From Cornus controversa (Eukaryota > Streptophyta > Magnoliopsida > Cornales > Cornaceae), in the NCBI GenBank assembly GCA_026545225.1, contig CM048845.1:65485033-65549032 (forward strand): DNA of 64,000 bases. The letters run 5' to 3'. Under the pieces are notes generated by a model. It searched no databases. It saw nothing but the letters and a program-made list of their open reading frames with translations, and was not told the DNA's origin. A program made the position numbers and the translations under genes. The stretch's first letter is position 1, and every line of letters begins with the position of its first letter. Below are positions 31,640-44,221 of this stretch, in pieces.

Positions 31640-31990
31640 GAAAAGTCATTCATGACGCACACCAAGCCCATGTCTATTACGGTCCCGTAAATACTCTTAA
31701 CCTTTTACGAGAGAAAATAAATCTCGTAAAAAAGTAAAATATTCCTCATCAATATATATTATCTACATAATAAATTTATTTACAATAGGCAAATTTTCTC
31801 GTTAATAATTAATATACGTCATATCTAGCCTCTCGTATAAAAGTAAAATATTCTCCGTCAAAAAGTTTTTTTGTCTACAGAATAAAATTATTTACGATGT
31901 GCGTAATTCCTCGTTAATAATTCATTTACGTCATACCTAGCCCCTCGTTAATACATCTAAATATTGACGACCTTTTATTTATGGGGTTTG
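31640..31990. repeat. Left sub-terminal region of the 11-kb CACTA
   Basis: Repeated TACGAG, CTCGTTAATAATT and AAAGTAAAATATTC phrases occur several times. This is consistent with a sub-terminal transposase-binding array. No coding potential. Confidence 0.6.
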
Positions 31991-32801
31991 TTGCTCCCTG
32001 TTAATAACATATAATTTTTTATTTATTTTTAATAAAAACACTCTCAAATGCTGCCAAATCATTCGCATATACCCTGTATTTTCAACAATTATAACTAAAC
32101 ATTATACAATGCTAACAAGTCTCACTTAATTCCAATAAGTAAACTAATTCATTGAAATACACCATTATATATATCAAAAGACTAAAGATGTACATTTTCA
32201 CAATTCATCAATGTCCAAAAAAAAGAAATCCAGTTGTCAAAAACACTATCAATTTTCTAGCACTCCTGTTGAACAATTCATCAATGTGAAATTATCATTC
32301 AATTTAAAAAGCTAGCACTCCTCACTCGAATATGTCGATCTTCACATTGTTGACTTTCAATTTTCCCACCTCATTGTCCATGGTAGATATTAAACTGCAC
32401 AAAATCTAAGCAATTAGCTACATCACACAAGTCTCAATTTCAGTATGCTAATAATGCCAAGAACTTGAAGGGGAAAAAATTAAAGAAATAAAAAGAGTAA
32501 CAGTAAACAAATGACCAAATAAAACCAACTCAAGTGGAGATAGAAACAATGTTGTAGAAAGAAACAAAGTCGTAGATAGAAACTAAGTCGACAATCCAGC
32601 AAGCACACTATTCATAGTTCAAAATTGGTGAATCATGAATGCCATTTAAAAAGGGTTCATGTAGCCAACCATGAGGTGCTGGTACAAAAGATAGACCCTT
32701 CTGGTAAAAATTGATGACTTGACAGCTTATATGAGTCCCAACCGGATGTGATCACACAATGCCTTGGTTAAAGCTACCACTGTTAAAAGACACTTCTTAC
32801 A

Positions 32802-33331
32802 TGGTGGAAATTGGGGCAGTTTTGGGTGCGTTTCGGTATTCTGGCCATAACTTTTGCTACGGGTATCAGATCACTCTTATAACCTCAATTCGGAAAGCTC
32901 TCTTTGGCGCACACGTCATGGGTACCCAGCAAAGCTGGGTGCATATTTTTGCGAGCCCAAACTCCGCTATTTTTCCTTCTGAATCCCCATTTTAGTTTTT
33001 CTTTCCTTTTATAGTAATATTTTCTTTTGTCGTTTTAGCATTGATTCTGAACTCGATTTGGGCCAGATTTTTGACAGCTTACTAATTTTATTTCGTATTT
33101 CATTTTGGCGTGATTATTCGGATTTTTCTATTTTTGGTAAGATTCTGATATTTACGATTTTTTAGCTATATAGCCCGGCTTGTGGGCTAACTTGAGGTGA
33201 ACTTTGATTTTGAATAATAATTTGAATACGAGAGGATTTTCTTTGTGTTTTGGGTGATTCTCTTGCGTTCTTCTCTGTGAATTGCATTTTGATATTAGCT
33301 TACAGAATAATCACTATTCTGTCCGCCGTCA
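32802..33331 (+). repeat. 5' LTR of the gypsy element
   Basis: It aligns with 37732-38263 from GGGCAGTTTTGGGTGC to ATCACTATTCTG and ends CCGTCA next to the primer-binding site. The first 15 bases are uncertain. Confidence 0.85.
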
Positions 33332-33333
33332 AT

Positions 33334-33345
33334 TGGTATCAGAGC
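33334..33345 (+). other. Primer-binding site of the gypsy element
   Basis: TGGTATCAGAGC, complementary to initiator tRNA-Met, begins two bases after the LTR. Confidence 0.9.
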
Positions 33346-33379
33346 TTCAGCATCTTCCTGGGTGAGATTTCATCAGTTT

Positions 33380-34310
33380 CCATGGCTGGTGGTCGTGGTT
33401 GTGGTCATCGCAGGCAGGTTTCGAACGAGGAAGTTCCACACCGTGATCGTAGTGTTTAGGATTTGATGATTGAGGATTTATAGAGGCTAGTTGTAGAGTT
33501 AACCCAGCGTCTAACGACGCAGGCTTTCAGTGACCGTGAGATGGAAGATCACGAATCTGATTCCAGTTTCGAAAACCCATTTCACAATCGTGCTCGATTC
33601 TGGGAGCATCGTGGTCGGGGGGATTGTCATGGAGACCTCAGTTTCAGAGTGGATCTGCTCGAGTTTTCTAGTACATTACAGGCCGAAGGATTTGTCGATT
33701 GGTTGAATGAAATAGAGCGAATCTTTGAGTATAAGGAAGACCCAGATCGTGTCAAAGTGAAACTGGTTGCCATCAAACTCAAAGGCAAAGCCTCTGCATA
33801 GTGGGAGCAGTTGAGGCGATCACGAGATAGGCAAGGCAAGGCCAAGATCACTGATTAGGAGAAGATGAAGAAGAAGATGATTCCTTTCGGCTACATTCAA
33901 ACCTTGTTTCAGTGACTTCATTTGTTGAGGCAAGGCACAAGATCGATTGATGATTACATGGAGGAGTTCTATCAATTGATAGCCCAGAATGATTTATCTG
34001 AGATGGAAGAGCAGATGGTGGCGCGGTATTTGGGAGGATTGCGGCAACCCCTACAAGATATGCACAACCTTCACTCTCTTTGGACTATTTCTGAAGCATA
34101 CCAGCGCGCACTTGCTATAGAAAAACAACAGAATATGAGCCGAGTGGTCAAGAGCGATCAAAGCAATCGGCCAGTTCGCCCTCAAAAATCCCGTCCTGTC
34201 CAGCAGCCACCGCAGGATAATTCTAACTCAAACATTAGATGTTTCAGATGTGGTGAATAGGGACATAGAGCGACTGAGTACAGGAAGCCTGCTAGTTAGA
34301 AGGGCAAAAA
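33380..34310 (+). pseudogene. gypsy gag, degraded
   Basis: The ATG at 33380 starts a frame that stops at 33457. From 33541 the frame gives the capsid segment EGFVDWLNEIERIFEYKEDP, then is broken by stops around 33799-33915. It resumes with TRSIDDYMEEFYQLIAQNDL and ARYLGGLRQPLQD (33922-34260) and reaches the CCHC zinc knuckle CFRCGE...GHRATEC with a stop inside it at about 34258. At least five inactivating changes are visible. Capsid-region similarity to 2844-3233 is evident. Confidence 0.9.
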
Positions 34311-34329
34311 TCTCCTAATTGAGGAAGAT

Positions 34330-34842
34330 GTGGTAGACGAAACTGAGGAGATTGGAGAGCCTGTGTTTAACGATGATGAAGATGGAGATGTGTTGTATGG
34401 AGATGGCCGTGAGACTCTGGTCATTCGTAAGAGTCTATTGACTCCCAAGGGCGATTCAGGAGATAAATGGTTAAGAGCCAATATTTTCCACATGACTTGC
34501 ACAGTTGCAGATAAAGTCTGTAAGATGATCATTGACAGTGGCAGTTGTAAGAACGTCGTGTCTGAAGAGGCTGTCCAAAAATTGCAGTTAAAGACAGATC
34601 GTCATCCCAACCCGTACAAATTGTCATGGCTGAATAAAGGCAGTGAGGTAATAGTGTCTTTTTCGATCGGCAAAAAATATTTTGATAATGCTTGGTGTGA
34701 TGTTGTGTCTATGGATGCTTGTCATGTACTGTTAGGCAAACCTTGGCAGTATGATCGTAGTGTTATTGATGATGGGCAAAAAAACACATATTCCCTTGAC
34801 ATCAAGGGGAAGAAGATTGTGTTGGCCCCTCGTTGGGAATGA
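34330..34842 (+). pseudogene. gypsy aspartic protease region
   Basis: An open frame of 170 codons contains the protease active-site motif IDSGSCKNVVSEEAVQKL (about residues 66-85) and MDACHVLLGKPWQYDRSV, matching retropepsin-like proteases of plant gypsy elements. A stop at 34840 cuts it from reverse transcriptase. Confidence 0.85.
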
Positions 34843-34884
34843 ACTACTCCTACCCCGGTAGCCAAAACTACTAACCTGTTTTCT

Positions 34885-36290
34885 ATGTCCAGGTTTTTAA
34901 CTGAGATTGAGCGTGGGGACGTGGTCTATGCTCTGCTGCCTTGTGGGAATAGTGCAGCAGATGTGAACGTGAATCCAGATTTACCAGCAGAGGTGCAGCA
35001 GCTGCTAGCAGAGTTTTCTGACCTGATGCCAGAGGATCTTCCTCCTGGGCTGCAGCCTATGAGGGATATTCAGCATCAGACCGACCTTGTTTCGGGGTCC
35101 AGTTTGCCTAATCGATCGGCGTATTGCCTCAATCCCAAGGAATCTGAAGAACTGTAGCGACAGGTGGTAGAGTTGCTGGAGAGGGGCTACATCCGTGAGA
35201 GTATGAGCCCATGTGCAGTTCCTGCTCTGCTAGTGCCAAAGAAAGATGGCTCTTGGCGTATGTGTGTTGATAGCCGAGCAATCAACAGGATTATAGTGAA
35301 ATACAGGTTTCCAATTCTCCATCTAGATGATATGCTAGACCAGCTGTCCGGTTCTAAGATTTTTTCAAAAATTGACCTTAAAAGCGGATACCACCAGATC
35401 AGAATAAGGACTTGGGAAGAGTGGAAGACATCGTTTAAGATACAACATGGGTTGTATGAGTGGATGGTCATGCCTTTTGGGCTGTCCATTGCGCTCAGCA
35501 CATTTATGAGGTTTATGTATCAGGTTCTACGACCTTTCATGGGGACATTCATCGTATATTACTTCGATACATCCTCATCTATAGCCCGACATGGACGTCA
35601 CACTTTGATCACCTCCATGCCATTTTTGATATGTTGAGGACAGAGCACCTGTTCGTCAATCAGAAGAAGTGTTCTTTCTTCACTACTTCTGTAAATTTTC
35701 TTGGGTTTGTTGTATCTACTGATGGTGTTCATGCAGATCCGTCGAAGATAGACGCGCTCTTGGAGTGGCCCAAACCAAAAATCTTGCACGATGTCCAAAG
35801 TTTCCATGGATTGGCATCTTTCTACCGTCGGTTCATCAGAAACTTCAGCACTTTAATTGCTCCTGTCACAGAATGCCTCAAGGGAAATGATTTCCATTGG
35901 TTCGAGGAGGCGAAGGCCAGTTTTTATCTGGTCAAGCAGAAGATGACAGAGGCACTAGTTTTGGCACTTCCTGATTTTGAAAAGGTGTTTAAGGTAAACT
36001 GTGATACATTTGGGGTTGGCATTGGTGGTATTCTGAGTCAAGAGGGGCACCCAATAGCCTTTTTCAATGAGAAGCTATCAGGATCAAAGAAAAATTATTC
36101 CACCTATGATCTGGAGTTTTATGCCATTGTTTAGTCCCTGAAGCATTGGCGTCACTACCTAATAAAGAAGGAGTTCATTATCCTCACTGATCATGAGGCC
36201 TTGAAATACATTAATGGCCAACACAAGCTGAGTAGACGGCATGCCAAGTGGGTGGCGTACTATAGGAGTTCACGTTTGTGCTGAGGCACT
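34885..36290 (+). pseudogene. gypsy reverse transcriptase and RNase H
   Basis: Frames at 34885-35157, 35164-35637 and 35460-36134 share one ancestral reading. Present are [44 protein letters not shown] and the post-active-site [19 protein letters not shown] frameshift falls close to the catalytic Y-x-D-D region (about 35550-35580), so the enzyme is dead. RNase H follows with [18 protein letters not shown] and a stop after EFYAIV (about 36132). The RVADALSRR equivalent is at about 36311-36340. Confidence 0.9.
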
Positions 36291-36496
36291 AAGCAGGGAG
36301 TCTGAATCGTGTTGCAGATGCACTGAGTCGTCGTACGCTTCTATTCACCACCATGAGCACCAAAATTACAGGATTTGAGGCCTTCTCTGATATGTATGCT
36401 ACAGATCCTTCCTTCGGGAGGATAATTCAGGACGTAACTGATGGTCAACGACATGATTTTATTTTGCATAATGGTTACCTGTTTCGTTGATTACAG

Positions 36497-37710
36497 TTGT
36501 ACATTTCAAATTGTTCAATAAGGCAACAGATTATTAGTGAACTTCATAACGAGGGTCATTTTGGGCGAGATAAGACGTTGGCTTTGATCTCTTCCAACTA
36601 TTATTGGCCCAAATTATCCAGTGACGTGGCTCATTATGTGGAGCGTTGTTATGTGTGTCAGCAGTCCAAGGGAGTTCTCACTATTGCGGGCCTGTACACA
36701 GATTTACCGGTACCTGAAGCCCCTTGGCTTGATGTCAGTAAGGACTTTGTGTTGGGTTTATCCCGTACCCAACGGGCCTTGGATTCTATTTTGGTTGTGG
36801 TTGACAAGTTTTTCAAGATGGCCCATTTTGTAGCTTGCAGGAAAACAATGGATGCTGCTCTAGTCGCCCATCTTTACTTCAAGGAGATTGTGCATTTACA
36901 TGATGTTCCCCAATCCATTACTTCAGATCGGGACACCAAGTTCATGAGTCAATTCTGGAGGAGTCTATGGGAGAAACTAGGGACGAAGTTGAATTTTGGC
37001 AACGCCGACCATCCCCAGACAAATGGTCAGACCGAGGTGGTGAACCAGAGTTTGGGGAACCTTTTGACGAGTTTGGCAGGAACTAAATCAAAGCAGTGGG
37101 ATTTGGCATTAACTCAAGCAGAATTTGCCTATAACAGGTCAAAGAACAGAATAACAGGAATGAGCCCATTTGAGATTGTCTATGGTCAAACTCCATTCAG
37201 GGTGCTTGACTTAGCCCCTATTCCACGTGTGGGTCGTTTCAATCGCAAGCAGATGAAATGGCAGAACATCTTCGTGGTATCCACGAGCAGGTCAAGCTGG
37301 CCATTCACGAGAGTAATGCCAAGTACAAGGTTCAGGCTGACAGCCACCGTCGTCAGGTACTTTTTGATGTTGGTGATTTTGGTTAGACGATATTAACTCA
37401 TGACCATTTTCCTGTTGGAGAGTATAATAAGCTTAAGGAGAGGAATATTGGTCCCTGTGAGATCCTGCAGAAGATCAATGATAACACCTACAGACTACGC
37501 CTCCCCAATCATTTGCGGACTTCTGATGTCTTTAATGTAAAACACCTGAGTCCTTATTTTATGGATTCTGATGAAGCTATTGTGAACTTGAGGACGAGTT
37601 CTTTCCAACCCGGGGTGACTGATGCAGGAGTATCCGAGTCAGATGGTGCTGAGTTATCAGATGACACATTGATGGTACTGAGATACCTTGAGTTGGCATA
37701 TTAGCGCAAA
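36497..37710 (+). pseudogene. gypsy integrase
   Basis: The HHCC zinc-binding segment begins HNEGHFGRDKTL and closes at CYVCQQSKG. The D-D-E core has WLDVSKDFVLGL, SITSDRDTKFMSQFW and NGQTEVVNQSLGN. The 299-codon frame stops at 37394, and the C-terminal end continues in other frames to NVKHLSPYF (about 37530-37560). No chromodomain is seen before the 3' LTR. Confidence 0.9.
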
Positions 37711-37731
37711 GATGGCAGGAAGCCATGATCT

Positions 37732-38263
37732 TGTCCCTAATTAGGGCAGTTTTGGGTGCATTTCGGTATTCTGGCCATAACTTTGGCTACGGGTATCAGA
37801 ATCACTCTTATGACCCCAATTCAGAAATCTCTCTTTGGCGCGCACGTCGTGGGCACCCAGCAAAGCTGGGTGCATATTTTTTCGAGCCCAAAATCTTCTG
37901 TTTTCCCTTCCGAATCCCCATTTTTAGTTTTTCTTTCATTTTATAGTAATATTTTCTTTTGTCGTTTTAGCATTGATTCTGAACTCGATTTGGACCAGAT
38001 TTTTGATAGCTTACTTATTTTATTTCATATTTCATTTTGGCGTGATTATTGGGATTTTTCTATTTTTGGTAAGATTATGATATTTACAATTTTTCAGCTA
38101 TATAGCCCGGCTTGTGGGCTAATTTGAGGTGAACTTTGATTTTGAATAATAATTTGAATACGAGAGAATTTTCTCTGTGTTTTGGGCGATTCTCTTGCGT
38201 TCTTCTATGTGAATTGCCTTTTGACATTAGCTTACAGAATAATCACTATTCTGTTCGGCGTCA
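37732..38263 (+). repeat. 3' LTR of the gypsy element
   Basis: Matches the 5' LTR closely over about 515 bp, with scattered substitutions. Confidence 0.85.
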
Positions 38264-38539
38264 GAGACTTAATTACCCTACCTAAACCTTTCTAAAATCA
38301 CTTATTTTAGCATGATTAAGTCCATTATGCTAACTCACACATTTGAGTGAGATTAATCATTAAACATTAGATTATTTATTCTCCTTTTCTACTCTCCACA
38401 TTAGTATTTTTTTTTCATTCTTAACACACCTCTACATACCCCCAAACAATACATGATTTCTATTCAATTCTTCACATTATCAATTCATATGATTTTTCAA
38501 GTTTCAATCTTGTGAGCAGATTAACCTAATTTCACCCTT

Positions 38540-38570
<31 letters not shown>

Positions 38571-39112
38571 ATATGTGACCTATATATACACACTTCAACC
38601 AGATCATCTATGTATACACATAAACATATGCATCAAGCATTCAAAGTTCACCACCTTAATGTCTCACACCAGAATCGCTCATATATTCCATGTGTGGATG
38701 TTCTTCATATATGAGTGTTTAGAAGTTCACCACACAAGGATTCAAGATTCAATTCATGATTATTTTATTTTCGTTTAATAAAATCTAGTAACTGATTATT
38801 TAACCAAGATTCTCGGTATAACCATGGTTTATGCTATTAACATTAAATAAAATGAACTAACAATTTAGAAATTCACATATAAAAAAAAAATAGGCAGAGT
38901 CAACTGAGTGAGAAAAAATGGTTGAACCTCTCTCTATCTCTGACTCAGTATATATATTTATAAATCTCTCTCTCACAAGGATATGTTTGTTGGTAATTAT
39001 GGGAGGTGTAAAACTTTTTTTGTTGAGTTCAAAAATTTACATATTATATGGTAAACTATTGACCCTAAATTAATACTAGATTTACATCAAATGGTTGTTC
39101 CTGACTACCACT

Positions 39113-39172
39113 AAGGTGGCTTGGTTCACATTGTGCAAGCCTAGAAAAGATGGTGGTCTTGAGTTTGTGGAC
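39113..39172 (+). pseudogene. Tiny LINE reverse-transcriptase-like fragment
   Basis: The frame KVAWFTLCKPRKDGGLEFVD matches the conserved post-RT segment of plant LINE ORF2 (compare KVAWSSICFPKACGGLGL at 22882-22935). Nothing on either side extends the match. Confidence 0.55.
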
Positions 39173-40404
39173 AATAAGAATGGAACAAAATCAATTAACA
39201 AAATGAAATTATAAGGAAATAAAAGACACAAGACTCTATCAAATGTTTGTTGTTTAAATTAGTTAACCATAATTAAAGATCTCTTTAAGAATATGGAATT
39301 AATAAGATAATAAAAGAGTCCTGATCAATGATTGTTCCACTCAGTAGTGGCATGATTAGATTCAAATAGACATTAACATCTAATATAATTTGCACATACA
39401 ACACAATGATTATTCTGAGACCTCAACAAGAATGCTACTATTTGTTTTCTTCAAAAAGTTCAAGAAATAAGTCAAATACAAATTAAAATAAAAACTTGAG
39501 AAATATATGATTTGAGATAAATAATAGCAAATTGAGAACAAATAAGCTTATAATAAAAGTCCCACAACATTATGGACATCATAGCCTATAATTCTATTCT
39601 CTCTCTTAAGCTTAGAAACTAGTGCAATAATTGTTATCGCATAGCTAAACTTTCTCTTAACCTTAGAAGTTGGTGAAATAATTGTTATTGCATTTAGGAT
39701 TTCATGCACAAGGTTATTTATGTTGTTGTTCTATTTTTCTCAACTTTTTAATGTGTAAAATAATCTGATTATGTATCTCTTTTTTTGCACTTTGATTGGT
39801 TTTAAACCTTTTATAAAAACACATATATATTGTTTGTTACGGCTTATATACTTAATATTTAGTAGATTGTGCTACAAAATTTTCTTGTTTTATTTCGGTA
39901 AATAGTAATTTTGATTTCATAAAGAAACTAGAAGGTGGTTGATGTTGTAAAATCATGCACATTTTTAATTTAAAATGTCTTTATGAGAACACAATTGGAC
40001 ATTTGGACTATAACCACTATCCTCCTATCAAATTAAATTGCAAGGCTTGGTCCAATCTATAAAAATGATCCACCTTAGTTTTTAAATTTTTCTTAATTGT
40101 AGTTTTGCATTCAAAAATCTTTTAACACCACTATAGTTTTCTTATTTATTTAACAAGTAAATTTATTTTCAAATTTCGGACAAATTGCAACAAGTCAATC
40201 AGTCAATCAATAGGCTTAAAACAATTAATAATGATCCCATTACCATCTCATTTAACTTTCAGTCCCAGCGTTGGTGCACAATGGGTACACCAATTGTGCT
40301 ACACCATTCTTCAATAGATCTTGTAGACTACTGAAGTAACGCACCTAATGGATTTGAAACTGTTCCAACTAGCAAGCTATCTTCTACTAAGTAGAAAAAA
40401 AGAG

Positions 40405-40548
40405 TAAGGTTATATTAGTAGAAAAATGAGCTACACATCCTATATGGGGCATATCCAGCATTTACAAATATATATAATAAGATTATATTAGTAGAAAAAG
40501 GTGTTGCTCATCCTATGTGGGGTATATCCAGCATTTACAAAATATAAG
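40405..40548. repeat. Two-copy tandem repeat, about 73 bp
   Basis: Two consecutive copies share TTATATTAGTAGAAAAA, CATCCTAT-TGGGG-ATATCC and AGCATTTACAAA. Confidence 0.85.
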
Positions 40549-42499
40549 CAAACAAAAACTCCAACCACAGAAACTTCTAACTAGAACCAGAACCAACCAA
40601 AGCCCAAAACACCCAGAAAACTATACATCTAAAAAACAACAATAGTGCCCAAAAAAGCATGCAGCAACACCATCAAATCAAAAGCTCCCGAAACTAAACT
40701 GCAAACTTAGCCATACATAGTACTCCAGACAAACCAATATTCAAACAATCACCAAGAAATCTATATAAATAACAAAGCCTGACTTTCAATGAAAAGAAAA
40801 AAATGTATCATTTAAATCTCATTACAATCACCAAATACTCATGCCAAAAATAAGAATATACAAGATCCATCAAGAAAATATGTGAGAACCAAATAAAGGA
40901 GGAGAGAGAGAGCAACATACCAAGAGCAATTTTGAGGAAAGATGGGGGAGGAGGGCACATATGCAAGGGCAGTCACAACTTAAATCTCCATGTTGTGACC
41001 AAAATTTAAGGTTAGATATAAAAATATTAGTCTCAACCACTTAGAATATAGATTAATGGAGACAATATACATCAAACAGGGTATCATACCCATAGGCATG
41101 ACTGTGGAAGAGTGCAAATCAAACTCTTATCACTTTCTAATTTAGAGAGGTTGAGTACAGGGTAAACACAAACAATAGAGTAAGAGCTGTAGAGAGTTCT
41201 TAACAGACACTCAACGAACTCATTCTTGAAACCCTAAAGACCAAATTAAAACCTCAAAATCCCTTAATTGTAAATTAAATCCTCATTATAGAGTGAGAGC
41301 TCTTACGAGTGATGGATAGATAGATGAAGTGAAAGATTGAAGTAGATAGTGATCAGATGTGGTTTTCTCTGCAGTGGAAGAGAGAGCGTCGTTACACTAG
41401 GAGTAGAGGAGAGGAGAGAATGAGAAATCGTACCTAATTAGGTTTAGCATCCCAATAAGGAAACGATGTTTCCTTTTTCCTTCTTAATTCCAAAAATTTC
41501 TTGGCGCCAAACTTTGGCGTTCTTCAATGCATTACCAAAGAAAAAGTTAAATACAAAAAAAATTATTGCAAATATTTTTAGAACAATTTTTTGAAGAGTT
41601 TTTTTATAAACTATTTAAATATTTTTAAAGCTATTAGTTAAATAGTATGATATGTACCATAAATATCATACAAATCAAACTAATTTTCATATATGTGAAT
41701 AAATTAATTTAAAAAATAAATAAATATAAACTCTAATTATACTTAATCTTAGTTTTAATATATAGTTTCTACTAATTTTTTTTTATAAAAAAAATTAGAT
41801 TGTATATATGTTGGTTAAATTTGATGAAAAATATATATATATTTTTCAAAAATACAATCATCTAAAAAAAATAAAGAAATTCATCTTCAAAATTGTTTAC
41901 AATATCAATTAGTGTGTATACATGTGCACTCATCATATGCATGTATATATTTACAAACTAATTGATAAATAAATAAATAAATCATCGTAGTGTCTTAGTA
42001 CTCTCTCTCTAATGATAGCAACATAAGTTTCATTCAGTATCTTTTAAAAAAAACTTATGTTATTCTGCCCTTTTACGTTGATCGATCAATAAAATTGACT
42101 CAAATGGACGTACATAGTTGGAATTTTTACTATATTACATTTTCTTTATTAATACTTCTATATTATATTTCATTGAATTGTGTCTAATAGAGTACACTTA
42201 ATTAAATCTTCACTCTAGTGACAATAATTTATGCTTTATGAATTCAATTCAGGCGGGTAAGGGCTTGGCTTCATCGTGTGTTCTCTCCTAATCGGGGTCA
42301 GAGGCAAAACTGGCAAAGTTCAGCATTTGGCCAACGAGTGACATATTTGGATGGAGTCTCATTTGTATGCTAGGGAGATCCATAAATCTAGATAGCGTCT
42401 CTCTCATAGAGGAAGAGTAAGCGCTAACACTACGACTTATACAGTTGATCGGATCAGATAACCATTTAGGCAACCCGTCAAAGTGTAATTTTTAGTACT

Positions 42500-42752
42500 T
42501 ATTCATGAGGGGCCAGTAATCCCGTTAAAGTTTACCAAATATGTCGTTAATATATGCAAAGTTTAACGAAGTTTTTAATGCGCCATGAAAACTTTATTTT
42601 ACGATGATCCTACTTGAACGCTGTGAAACTTGACCTTTTATAAATCAATGATGAGGGGCCACTTGTGGAACACCATAAAAAGTAATTTTTACGATGCAGA
42701 ACATAAGAACGTCGTATATATGACGTCGTAAAAACCAAGTTTTCTTGTAATG
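42500..42752. repeat. Right sub-terminal region of the 11-kb CACTA
   Basis: It carries repeated GAGGGGCCA, TTTACGATG and GTCGTA motifs in both orientations before the inverted terminal repeat. Confidence 0.6.
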
Positions 42753-42755
42753 CTC

Positions 42756-43931
42756 CTCAACCTTAGTTAAGGAATTTAGTTACACATGGTAGAAGAAGAA
42801 GATAGCAAATTAATAAAAGACATAATGAAATAAAATAAATAAAACCCGGATTATCTCTGTCTTCTCTGCTCTGGCCTTCCACTACTTTTCTCCCCCTCAA
42901 AATAGCCTCCAATTCGCTACTTTATACCCTAAGAGAATACATAAAGTTCTAATCCAATTAGGAGATAATTAGGGTTTTACTACAGCCCTAAACAGGTGAT
43001 TTTTCTGCTGACTTTCGGCCCAAGTTTTGACCCAGTAGAAGTCCGATTTATAAAATTTACGTGAAATACAAAAGTGTCCAGAATCGAATTTCGTTCAATT
43101 TAAGCGAAAATCAAGTCAAATTGACACTCAAAAATAAGAATTTCAGTCAACTTTCCAAAACGGGATTAAAACTGGATTAAGTGCATAATTGGGCTTCAGG
43201 CCTATAACCTTCTTAAGCAGTTATAATTCTCTTGAACCACTTTATTGGGTTATTTTGAGTTAAAATATGAAGTTGAATGGATCCATTTGATGTAGGCTTC
43301 ATCTAACCATCTTGAATGTCTTCTTTAAAAGCCCAAAAATTATGGTTTTAACTGAAATAATTATTAAAACCCCCTTGCCCACCTTATGCCAAGACTTTAC
43401 ATAACTCGAACAAGTGCTTTGCCCCCTACTTGCTACCTTACCCTCTTGATGGCAGGCTTGTTATCGCCCTAAATGATAGATTTGAAAAAGCACTTGGATC
43501 ATTGCCCACCTTCTTAGCGTAAAAATGCGCACTATCAATCTACTCTGGACAACCCTTGACCTGTATGCTTTTCTGCCTGAAGCTGCTAGCCTTGACCTCG
43601 AACACCTTCAAGACCACACCTATCGACCCTCATTCAATGAATGCCAAAAGAGGATAACCTCTACCCTCTTTACTTTCCTGTATCACCCTCATGACGATCG
43701 CCTAACGAGAAAAATGCTCATTCCTACCGACACTAACAACTGCTACCTTACCATGAACAACTGGAGACCACCTGTACAAGACCTATCCTGACGCTTACCT
43801 TTCAGGGACAAACCTATCATTTAGGAGAGACAGAAAATACAAAAATAGAGTAATATCATAAATAAATTATTACTAAGAGAATAAAATATGAAAATTAAGA
43901 TGCTAGAATGCGTAACATTCAACGCCGATCA
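42756..43931. other. Right flank of the 11-kb CACTA, non-coding
   Basis: Joined to the sequence left of 31593 it reads continuously across the insertion site (TTTCCTC then AACCTTAGTTAAGG). No gene is recognised; the 88-codon frame at 43525-43791 has no family features. Confidence 0.45.
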
Positions 43932-44213
43932 CATGTCATGTTTAAGCATTTATCGAAACTTTGTAATTTGAATATGGATATTGGATAACATATGTATGAG
44001 CCATGTTTGGCACTTGAAAACAATTGATCAAGAACGAGGCTCGGAATTATGTATAAATTTGAGTTGTTTCCTTTCATATAATGGAATTATGATTTTCTTG
44101 TTGTTTATTCATGCTATTACTTAAATTGGGCGAATGTAAAGTCATTTGGAATGTTACATGTCAAGGATGAAAGCAAACTATCAAATTGGACATTTTAATA
44201 ATTCTAGAGGATT
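43932..44213 (+). repeat. Direct repeat R1, right copy
   Basis: See the left copy at 30951-31225; the two differ by a small number of substitutions and short indels. Confidence 0.85.
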
Positions 44214-44221
44214 TTCTGTCG

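Larger units (their letters stand above)
32802..38263 (+). mobile_element. Ty3/gypsy retrotransposon, complete structure, degenerate
   Basis: LTRs of about 530 bp (32802-33331 and 37732-38263) flank a gag-pol interior in the order gag, protease, reverse transcriptase, RNase H, integrase, which defines Ty3/gypsy. The LTRs are closely similar and end in CGTCA. The left LTR boundary is approximate, and the flanking five bases (TTACA, GAGAC) do not match, so the exact ends need alignment. Many stops and frameshifts interrupt the proteins. No chromodomain is recognised at the end of integrase. It is nested in the CACTA element 31596-42752. Confidence 0.9.
38264..42499. other. Interior of the 11-kb CACTA, no intact gene
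   Basis: The sequence is AT-rich and largely featureless. It contains an (AC)n(AT)n microsatellite near 38540-38570, a short LINE-like fragment at 39113-39172, a two-copy tandem repeat at 40405-40548 and CT-rich patches near 42000. I found no transposase motif. Confidence 0.5.
31596..42752. mobile_element. 11.16-kb CACTA element hosting a gypsy insertion
   Basis: The left end CACTACAAGAAAGAAAGCC and the inverted right end CATTACAAGAAAACTTGG have the plant CACTA terminal form. CTC at 31593-31595 and 42753-42755 is a 3-bp target duplication. Sub-terminal DNA on both sides carries ACGA/CGTAAA motifs (for example TTTTACGAGAG on the left, GTCGTAAAAACC on the right). Removing the nested gypsy (about 5.46 kb) leaves a 5.7-kb element. 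I see no transposase frame, so it appears non-autonomous or too decayed to recognise. Confidence 0.85.

Noticed and set aside
33380-37710. Programmed stop read-through in the gypsy gag-pol
   Set aside because: Stops are numerous, occur in all domains and mix with frameshifts, which fits decay and not a regulated read-through.
42288-42473. 61-codon minus-strand frame in the CACTA element
   Set aside because: I considered it as a transposase remnant but found no TNP-like motif.
43525-43791. 88-codon plus-strand frame
   Set aside because: No family features, no clear start context and a repeat-rich setting; kept as unassigned DNA.
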